A stretch of 64,000 nt of DNA from Chloroflexota bacterium. Its GTDB lineage: Bacteria; Chloroflexota; Anaerolineae; Anaerolineales; Villigracilaceae. The stretch's first letter is position 1. Each line of letters opens with the position of its first letter. A program made the position numbers and the translations under genes. Positions 24,530 to 32,500 of the stretch are shown here, piece after piece. Location of the stretch: the NCBI GenBank assembly GCA_016195815.1, contig JACPYX010000016.1:1-64000 (forward strand). The letters are read 5' to 3'. The notes under the pieces are model-generated. The model was given only the letters and a program-made list of their open reading frames with translations, did no database searches and was not told the DNA's origin.

Positions 24530-25687
24530 ATGAAAATCCTGACCGTTCTAACTTACTATCGCCCTCACACCTCTGGCCTGACGATCTACGCCGAGCGCCT
24601 GGCGCGCGCCTTTGTCCAACGCGGACATCAGGTCACGGTGATGACCACACAATATGACGCGTCTTTGCCGCGCGAAGAAATGATGGACGGCGTCAGAGTC
24701 ATCCGTGTGCCGGTCATGTTCCGCCTGAGCAAGGGCGTCATCGCGCCGACCTTTGGCTGGGTCGCCACCAGGCTGGTCGCCGAGCATGATGTCGTCCAGA
24801 TGCACCTTCCACAATTCGACGCGCCCGGCGTGGCGCTGCGCGGCAGGCTCTTTCGCAAGCCCGCCGTCCTCACCTATCACTGCGACCTGCTTTTGCCGCC
24901 CGGATTATTTAATCGTTTCGTAAATCTCGTTGTCAAATTCCAAAACAACATGGCGGCCCTGTTCTCGAACCAGATTGTGACATACACGCGGGATTACGCC
25001 GATCATTCCTCATTTCTTTCGCGCTACAAATTTAAACTGCGGACGATCCTTCCGCCCGTTGAATTGCCGGCGATTGATAAAAACGCGATCCAATCATTCG
25101 CAAAAGCGCAGCATGTCCCGGACCGAAAGCCGGTCATCGGCATGGCGGCCCGCTTCGCGGCTGAAAAAGGCGTCGAGATCCTGCTCGACGCGTTGCCCGT
25201 CATCCTGAAAAAATATCCGCAGGCCCAGGTTTTGTTCGCGGGCGCATATCAAAACGTGATGGGCGAACAGGCCTACTTCGATAGACTCATGCCGCGCATC
25301 CGCGAATATGAATCCCAGGGCCACTGGACTTTCCTCGGCAATCTCAACCCCGAACAGATGGCGGCTTTCTATCCAAACCTGGATGCGCTGGTTGTGCCAT
25401 CCCTGAATTCAACCGAAGCATTTGGACTTGTCCAGATCGAAGCCATGATGAACGGCGTGCTGTGTGTGCCATCTGCATTGCCCGGCGTGCGCATGCCTGT
25501 GAAGATGCACGGCATGGGACGCGTCGCTAAAATCGGCGATGCGGCCAGTTTGGCCGAGTCCGTTCTCGAGATCCTGAACGAACCGCAGAAGTTTCGCGGC
25601 GATATGGAGTCTATTAAAAAATCATACGATCCCGATACCATCGCGGCGGAGTATGAAAAATTATTTGAAGGGTTGATGAAAAAATAA
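24530..25687 (+). CDS. Glycosyltransferase family 4 protein
   Basis: This 385-residue GT-B enzyme has an N-terminal acceptor domain (YYRPHTSGLTIYAERLARAF, 9-28) and a donor domain with VIGMAARFAAEKGVEILLDAL and PSLNSTEAFGLVQIEAMMNG, the E-x7-E retaining-transferase motif. It is typical of enzymes that add sugars to polyprenyl-linked or lipid-linked glycans at the inner face of the membrane. It opens the envelope block that continues with methyltransferases and GT39 proteins. The donor and acceptor are unknown. Confidence 0.9.
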   Translation: MKILTVLTYYRPHTSGLTIYAERLARAFVQRGHQVTVMTTQYDASLPREEMMDGVRVIRVPVMFRLSKGVIAPTFGWVATRLVAEHDVVQMHLPQFDAPGVALRGRLFRKPAVLTYHCDLLLPPGLFNRFVNLVVKFQNNMAALFSNQIVTYTRDYADHSSFLSRYKFKLRTILPPVELPAIDKNAIQSFAKAQHVPDRKPVIGMAARFAAEKGVEILLDALPVILKKYPQAQVLFAGAYQNVMGEQAYFDRLMPRIREYESQGHWTFLGNLNPEQMAAFYPNLDALVVPSLNSTEAFGLVQIEAMMNGVLCVPSALPGVRMPVKMHGMGRVAKIGDAASLAESVLEILNEPQKFRGDMESIKKSYDPDTIAAEYEKLFEGLMKK

Positions 25688-25688
25688 T

Positions 25689-25781
25689 GTCATTGCGAGA
25701 AGCGAAGCGACGAAGCAATCTTGTATTTATTGATCGTTTGAGATTGCCGCGCCGTTCGCTTCGCTTGCGGCTCATAATGAC
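25689..25781. repeat. MITE-like element with GTCATTGCGAG ends
   Basis: This 93-bp element begins GTCATTGCGAGAAGCGAAGC and ends GCTTGCGGCTCATAATGAC, with AGCAATCT and AGATTGCC as inner inverted words. The ends are imperfect inverted repeats. Elements of this pattern occur in many bacterial genomes, Chloroflexi included. Its right end supplies CATAAT at 25773-25778, exactly 6 nt before the next start codon. Confidence 0.75.
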
Positions 25782-25784
25782 AGG

Positions 25785-26546
25785 ATGCCTATGAAAGATT
25801 TTCTCTTCCTCCAATTGCGCGACCTGCCATACTTCCGCGCCTTTTTGCGCGCGATTGAATCTTCGTATTATCAAGGCTTGCCGATGCCCGCGCCGGTTTA
25901 TGATGTCGGCTGCGGCGACGGACATTTTGCTTCGCTGACCTTCGACCAAAAAATAGATGTCGGTCTCGATCCGTGGCATGGACCGATCCACGAGGCGAAG
26001 AAGTTTGGCGCGTATCAATCCCTGGTCGAAGCCGACGGATCGCGCTCACCGTTTCCGTCGAATTATTTCGCCAGCGGATTCAGCAACTCGGTGCTGGAAC
26101 ACATTCCGCACATCGACGCGGTGCTGGCCGAGACTGTGCGCGTGCTGAAACCGGGTGCGCCGTTTTATTTCTGTGTGCCGAACACGCGTTACCTTTCGGA
26201 GCTTTCGATCTCGCGCCTGCTTGGAAAAAGTTACACTGAATGGTTTAGAAAGATTTCACGCGTGGCCCACGCCGATGAGCCGCAGGTTTGGCGGGAGCGA
26301 CTGGAGCGCGCCGGTTTTGCATTGGAACGGCACTGGAGCTACTTTTCGCCCGCCGCGATGCGCGTGTTAGAATGGGGGCATTATTTCGGCCTCCCGTCTG
26401 TGATCGCACGCTTATTGACCGGACGCTGGATCATCGCCCGCACCAAATGGAATCTGGCGTTGACGCAGGCTTATGTGAAAAAATACGCCTCGCCCGCAGC
26501 GATCGAAAACGGCGCGTTCACGTTTTATATTGCGCGAAAGCGATAA
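25785..26546 (+). CDS. Class I SAM-dependent methyltransferase
   Basis: This 253-residue protein has the SAM-binding loop VYDVGCGDGHF (39-49), the acidic post-II region VGLDPWHG, and FSNSVLEHIPHID for motif IV, as in the Methyltransf_11 group. It probably methylates a small sugar or lipid-linked substrate, given its neighbours. A second ATG at 25791 is possible. The sequence just before the gene is the MITE-like repeat. Confidence 0.85.
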   Translation: MPMKDFLFLQLRDLPYFRAFLRAIESSYYQGLPMPAPVYDVGCGDGHFASLTFDQKIDVGLDPWHGPIHEAKKFGAYQSLVEADGSRSPFPSNYFASGFSNSVLEHIPHIDAVLAETVRVLKPGAPFYFCVPNTRYLSELSISRLLGKSYTEWFRKISRVAHADEPQVWRERLERAGFALERHWSYFSPAAMRVLEWGHYFGLPSVIARLLTGRWIIARTKWNLALTQAYVKKYASPAAIENGAFTFYIARKR

Positions 26547-26605
26547 TCGGTATTCGGGAATCAGACAAACCGATTTCCAATTTCCGAATACCGAATTCCG
26601 AAAAC
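26542..26605. repeat. Palindromic heptamer repeat between two methyltransferase genes
   Basis: Left units GATAATC, GGTATTC, GGGAATC face right units CGATTTC, CAATTTC, CGAATAC, CGAATTC, CGAAAAC, each exactly 7 bp. The arms are partly complementary. The array overlaps the stop of the first methyltransferase gene and ends just before the ATG of the second. Confidence 0.88.
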
Positions 26606-26606
26606 T

Positions 26607-27347
26607 ATGTCCTTCGACGAAAAATATTTTTCAACACACACCTACGCCAACGTCTCGTTTGCGAAATACAGCCAGTATTGGTGGTCGAATCGATTCTTTG
26701 CAACGCTGGCGCGTCGTTACGGGCGCGCCGGTTCGCGCCTGCTTGAGATCGGGCTTGGACTCGGTCACCTCGTCGGCCAGCTCGAAGACTCGTTTGAAAC
26801 CTACGGCCTGGATTTGAATCATTGGGCGGTGGCCCAGTCAAAGTCCGTGGTGAAGCGCACTTCGTTGGAAACGGCCAGCGCACAGGATCTGCCTTACGCG
26901 GACGCAGCCTTCGGCGTGGTCATCATCAAACACATCGTCGAGCATTTGCCCGACCCGGCGCGGGCCATCCGCGAAATTGGCCGCATCCTCGAACCGGACG
27001 GAATCCTGATCCTCGCTACGCCGAATTTGGACGGCCTGCTCAAGCCGCTCAAAGGCGAGAACTGGATCGGCTACCAGGACCCGACACATATTTCGCTCAA
27101 GCATCCCGCCGAATGGTTGAGCTTTATCGAAGACGCAGGCATGAAACCGCTCAAGGTTTTCGCCGACGGTTTTTGGAATGTGCCGTACGTCCCGCTCATT
27201 CCCGCTTCGATTCAAAAATTATTTTTCGGTTCGCTGGGAGGCATTCAAGCGATTACTGGTTTCATCTTTTTGCCGATGCGCTGGGGGGAAAGTGTTCTTG
27301 TCGTTGCGCGCAAAACAGCCGCACATAAAACAAAGAAAACGGATTGA
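26607..27347 (+). CDS. Class I SAM-dependent methyltransferase (Methyltransf_23 type)
   Basis: This 246-residue protein has LLEIGLGLGHL (motif I, 44-54), a YGLDLN acidic step, VVIIKHIVEHLPDP, and LILATPNLDG followed by DPTHISLKHPAEWLSFIEDAG, features of methyltransferases of surface-polysaccharide clusters. The C-terminus has a hydrophobic stretch (IQAITGFIFLPM) that could touch the membrane. Its whole ribosome-binding region lies in the heptamer repeat, so no normal ribosome site is seen. Confidence 0.85.
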   Translation: MSFDEKYFSTHTYANVSFAKYSQYWWSNRFFATLARRYGRAGSRLLEIGLGLGHLVGQLEDSFETYGLDLNHWAVAQSKSVVKRTSLETASAQDLPYADAAFGVVIIKHIVEHLPDPARAIREIGRILEPDGILILATPNLDGLLKPLKGENWIGYQDPTHISLKHPAEWLSFIEDAGMKPLKVFADGFWNVPYVPLIPASIQKLFFGSLGGIQAITGFIFLPMRWGESVLVVARKTAAHKTKKTD

Positions 27348-27350
27348 TTG

Positions 27351-29468
27351 ATGCAGGAACCATCTGTACTTGACTTTTTAAAATCCATCTTCAAAGATTG
27401 GAATTCGTTCTCGAATTTCATCCGCTCGTTGCGCGATGAGCGCCGCCGGGATGAAATGAAGCGCGTGTTGATTGAAGAAGCCAGTGAGCCCGCGGCTCTG
27501 CCCGCGCCCGTTTCCGCCGCAGCAGTTGGACGATTTCCCTGGCGGTCTTTATTGGCATTGACATTGGCGCTGGCCGCGCAGTCCAGGTTTGAGCCGCCCA
27601 ATGTGAGCGTTGGTTTGGGGATCGGCCTTTATGGATTGGCGCTGGCGATGTTGGTTTGGTCTGTGTTGGATTCAGAATGGAATCTGGCGCCGCTGCGACC
27701 AGACCATGCCTCGAAAGATCCGCAGACAGTGCGCGCCGGGTTGTTGATCCTGGGAGTAGTCCTGGCAGTTGCCGCGTTTGCCGCGTTAGGCGATAATAAA
27801 TTTACCGTCGGAAATTTGATCTTGTGGCTGGCCGCGCTGGCATTTTGTGCCGCCGCATTTTGGCTGCCGCGCCGCGGCAGGTTGAATCAGCCTGTTTCCA
27901 TTCGTTGGGGGTGGGTGGTTTTGGTGGTGGTGGCGTCTGCGCTGGTGATCTTCTTCCGCGTCTATCGTATTCAACAAACTCCTGGCGAGCCTTTCAGCGA
28001 TCATGCCGAGAAACTTCTCGATGTGTACGATATCACGCAGGGCAAGACCAGCATTTTCTTCCCGCGCAACACCGGACGCGAAGCCATTCAAATGTATTGG
28101 ACGGTTCTCATGGCGTGGATCTTCGGCACGGGCATTTCGTTCCTGAGCCTGAAGATCGGCACGGTCTTGTTTGGCCTGATGACTTTGCCATATATTTATC
28201 TGCTTGGCAGGGAGGTTGGCAGCGAACGCGTCGGCTTCCTGGCTTTCGTATTCGCGGGGATCGCCTACTGGCCGAACGTGATCTCGCGTATCGGCTTGCG
28301 CTTTCCGTTGTATCCGCTTTTCGCCGCGCCGACTTTGTTTTATCTCATTCGCGGCCTGCGGACGCGCAACCGCAATGATTTTATTCTCTCCGGTCTCTTC
28401 CTCGGGTTGGGGTTGCACGGATATAGTCCGGCGCGCATTGTTCCGCTGTTGGTGGTGATCGCATTTATTTTGTATGTCATTCACTCCCAATCCAAAGGTG
28501 TTCGCCGTGACGCGCTGGCCTGGCTGATCGCGGTCGGCTTCATTGCGCTGATTGTCTTCCTGCCCTTATTGCGTTATGCGCTTGACAATCCAGACATGTT
28601 CTCCTATCGCGCCTTCTCGCGCCTCGGTACGCTTGATGCGCCTCTTCCGGCTCCCTGGTATCAAATTTTCGCATCCAATTTTTGGAATGCTCTGCGCATG
28701 TTCAACCTGGATGATGGCAACATCTGGGTCAATTCTTTGCCGCATCGCCCGGCGCTGGACCTCGTTTCGGGCGCGTTGTTCCTGATCGGACTCGCCCTCG
28801 TGGCCGCGCGTTACTTCCAAAAGCGCCACTGGCTGGACCTGTTCCTTTTGCTCTCGATCCCGATCCTGCAACTTCCCTCGACCCTTTCCCTGGCCTACCC
28901 TGAAGAGAATCCCGCGTTGAACCGCGCCGGCGGCGCGCTCGTTCCGGTATTCATCATCGTGGCGCTGGCGCTCGATGGCTTGTGGTCCGCTTTCGGGTCC
29001 GATGTGAAGCGGAAGGTTTTCGCCTGGGCCTTGATGGGAGTGCTGTTGTTTTCGTCCGTCACGCAAAATTTTGACCTGGTCTTCAATCAGTTCGACGCCG
29101 AATATCGCCTCGGTTCGTGGAATTCGTCTGAGATGGGAGCCGTTATACAGGGGTTCGGCGCAAAGTACGGCGAGACAGACACGGTTTGGATTGTGCCATT
29201 TCCTTATTGGGTTGACACGCGCTTGCCGGGCGCGTGGGCGGGCATCCCCAACCGTGACTTTGCGATCTGGCCTGCCGATCTGGCTGGCACACTGCAATTG
29301 CCCGGCCCTAAACTTTTTATGGTAAAAGCCAACACGCAGAACGCGAAGGCCAATGACCAGCAAACTCTAGACACGCTCAAGCAGTTGTATCCGCAAGGGT
29401 CGTTGACTCTTCGTCAATCACCCGTGCCTGGCCACGACTTTTGGATTTTCTTTGTGCCGGCGCAATAG
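27351..29468 (+). CDS. GT39/ArnT-like polytopic glycosyltransferase with N-terminal extension
   Basis: This protein of about 705 residues starts with a polar segment of some 50 residues (DERRRDEMKR), then about 12 membrane segments. The first large loop has EPFSDHAEKLLDVYD with the acidic residues expected for a GT-C active site, then FFPRNTGREAIQMYW. The C-terminal part is extracytoplasmic. Such enzymes use polyprenyl-phosphate sugars to glycosylate lipids or proteins. The ATG at 27351 follows the previous stop by 3 nt; a TTG at 27348 is less likely. Target unknown. Confidence 0.8.
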   Translation: MQEPSVLDFLKSIFKDWNSFSNFIRSLRDERRRDEMKRVLIEEASEPAALPAPVSAAAVGRFPWRSLLALTLALAAQSRFEPPNVSVGLGIGLYGLALAMLVWSVLDSEWNLAPLRPDHASKDPQTVRAGLLILGVVLAVAAFAALGDNKFTVGNLILWLAALAFCAAAFWLPRRGRLNQPVSIRWGWVVLVVVASALVIFFRVYRIQQTPGEPFSDHAEKLLDVYDITQGKTSIFFPRNTGREAIQMYWTVLMAWIFGTGISFLSLKIGTVLFGLMTLPYIYLLGREVGSERVGFLAFVFAGIAYWPNVISRIGLRFPLYPLFAAPTLFYLIRGLRTRNRNDFILSGLFLGLGLHGYSPARIVPLLVVIAFILYVIHSQSKGVRRDALAWLIAVGFIALIVFLPLLRYALDNPDMFSYRAFSRLGTLDAPLPAPWYQIFASNFWNALRMFNLDDGNIWVNSLPHRPALDLVSGALFLIGLALVAARYFQKRHWLDLFLLLSIPILQLPSTLSLAYPEENPALNRAGGALVPVFIIVALALDGLWSAFGSDVKRKVFAWALMGVLLFSSVTQNFDLVFNQFDAEYRLGSWNSSEMGAVIQGFGAKYGETDTVWIVPFPYWVDTRLPGAWAGIPNRDFAIWPADLAGTLQLPGPKLFMVKANTQNAKANDQQTLDTLKQLYPQGSLTLRQSPVPGHDFWIFFVPAQ

Positions 29469-29513
29469 ACTCTCAGTGCGAATTAAGTTTTGAATGATAG
29501 ATTTGAACTCATT

Positions 29514-32500
29514 ATGAAGAACGAAAAACATCCCTGGCTTTATGACCTGCTCCTGATCCTTGTGCTTTTGGTTGGAATATATTTCCGCACCATTGGCCTG
29601 AATTGGGATGCCGACCAGCATCTGCATCCGGATGAACGGTTTCTCACGATGGTGGAAAGCGCCTTACAGGTCAAGAAATGTGAACTGCCAAACACGCCGC
29701 TCGAATCCTGCCCGCCGGAGCAGGTCCGCTGGCTGGGGCTTGGCGATTATTTCAACACGGCCAGTTCCCCTTTGAATCCGCAAAACCGCGGCTTCGGTTT
29801 TTTCGTTTACGGCGATTTGCCGATTGTGCTGACGCGCTATGTGGCCGAATGGGTTGGTCGGACGGGCTACGATCAGGTGAATATGGTTGGGCGTCAGATC
29901 TCCTTGATTGGCGACCTATTTTCAGTCCTGTTGATCTATATCATCGCGGCGCGTTTATATAACCGCCGCGTGGCCCTACTGGGAGCGGCATTTTCCGCGC
30001 TGGCTGTTTTGCAAATCCAGCAATCCCATTTTTTTACAGTAGATACCATCGCCAACTTCTTTATTTTCCTGGCGATCTATTTTGCGGTGGAGATCGTTAT
30101 AAGCAGGAAATCGGGAATCGGGAATTTGGAATCGATCGACACGCAAAACAGTGCGCTGTCTGCCAAATTACGAATTACGAATTACGCCTTGCTTCTCATC
30201 AAAGACCCACTCTTCCTGTTCAGCCTTGGTTTCGGTATTTCGCTCGGGCTGGCGGTTGCGTCGAAATTAAATGCCGTGCCGCTGGCGATTCTTTTGCCCG
30301 GCGCGTTTGCACTGCGGGCTTTGACCGTGGATCATAGACCGCAGGCCGGCGAAAACGGTCAACCGTCCATTGTCAATGGCCTGCTGAACACTGGTTACTG
30401 GTCACTGGTCACTATTTACCTGATCGTCGGCGCGTTGGCTTCGATCCTCATCTTCCGCATCTTCATGCCTTATGCTTTCTCAGGCATTGGGCTGAATCCT
30501 GCCTGGATCGCAAATATCAAGGAGCTGGCCGGGCAGTCGAGCGGCGATATTGATGTTCCATTCGCGCTTCAATGGGCGCGGCGTTCGCGTTTGTTTTCAT
30601 TTACTAATTTAACCGTCTGGGGGCTTGGCTTGCCGCTCGGTATTCTGGCCTGGACAGGTTTCCTCGCCATGGCCTGGCGCATTCTCAAAGGCGAAAGAAA
30701 GCACATCCTGCTCTGGGGTTGGACGGCGTTGTATTTTGGCTGGCAATCGCTGGCCTTCAACCCAACCATGCGATATCAACTTCCCATTTATCCGCTGCTC
30801 GCGATGATGGCGGGCTGGCTGGTTATTTATTTATGGGATGAAGGAAAAAAGAGGAAAGGGCAAAAATGGTCTTTGCTCTTTGCTCTTTCCTCTGTTCTTA
30901 TCGGCGCAACCGTTCTCGCCCTGACTTTGGGCTGGGCCTACGCTTTCACGCGAATTTATACGCGCCCGGTCACGCGCCTGGCGGCCACGCGTTGGATCTA
31001 TCAAAATGTCCCCGGGCCGATTAACCTGCGGATAAAAACTGCGGATGGAACGATCTACCAACAGCCGCTGACCTTTCCAGCCGGTGGAAGTATCCAAAAC
31101 ACAGCGCCGTATATTTTGTCGTTCACAGCCAACGCAAGCGGGACTTTAACGGATGTCTTCTTCCCGCATGTGACGGCGGTCGGCGCGGCCGCGCCTCAGA
31201 CCCTGAGCGCGTCGCTTTCCCTTCAGCCGAATGCGCCGCCCGATCAGACTCTTGCCACATCCACGCTGACATCCGATTTCGCCTTCGCTTCCGATACGCG
31301 CGGCAGAGACTACGCTTTATCGCTGGATCGGCCTCTTGTATTAAACAAGGGCCAGACCTATTTCTTGAGCCTGACCACAACCGGCGCGTTGACCCTGGTC
31401 GGCGCGGCGCCCATCAACGAAACTGATTGGGACGATGGCCTGCCCCTGCGGCTTGGCGCGGAGGCTTACGACGGCTTCGGCGGACTCTATCAAGGCGGCC
31501 TCAACCTGCAAATTTACTGGGACGACAACGCCGATAAGTTGACGCGCTTTGTCAACACATTGAGCCAGGGCGATTATATTTTCATGTCATCCAATCGTCA
31601 GTGGGCCTCGGTCACGCGCATCCCGGAACGTTATCCGCTGACCACCGCCTATTACCGCGCGTTGATCGGCTGTCCGGCAGAGAAAGATGTGATCTGGTGC
31701 TACAACGTTGCCAAACCGGGACAGTTCGAGGGCCAGCTTGGATACAAACTCGTCGCGGTCTTTGAATCGTACCCGACGCTCGAGATTCCCGGCCTGTTCA
31801 AATGGCAAGCCAACGATCAGTTTGCAGAAGAAGCCTTCACGGTCTATGACCATCCAAAAGTCTTGATCTTCCAGAAGACTCCCGATTTCAACGCGGCACA
31901 GGTGCAAACGATTCTCGGCGCGGTTGACCTGAGTAACGTTGTGCGTCTTACGCCGAAACAGGCCGGTAGTTATAAAAACTTGATGCTCACTCCTGACCGC
32001 GCCGCTCAGGAGCAGGCGGGGGGGACGTGGTCTCAATTGTTCAGCTACGATTGGATTCAAAATAAATATCCGTTCGTTGGGCTGGTAGTCTGGTATTTGT
32101 TTATCTTTCTGCTTGGTCTGCTCATCTATCCGTTGGTCCGCATTGCATTCCCCGGCTTGGGCGATAAAGGCTATCCGCTGGCGCGCGCGCTGGGCCTGGT
32201 GATCTTCGGCTATCTTTCGTGGTTGAGCGGATCGGTCGGTGTGCCGGTGACGCGGGCAACTGTCGGCGTGGTGTTTGCCGTTTTAGCGGCGGCCGGCCTT
32301 GGTCTGGGTTGGATGCGCCGCGCAGAATTGCGCGCAGAGTGGAAGTCGCGCCGAAATTATTTCCTGATGGTCGAAGGAGTTTTCCTCGCGTTCTTCGTTT
32401 TCGACCTGCTCATCCGCATTGGCAACCCAGATCTGTGGCATCCGTCCAAGGGCGGCGAGCGCCCGATGGACTTTTCGTATTTCAATGCGGTCTTGAAAAG

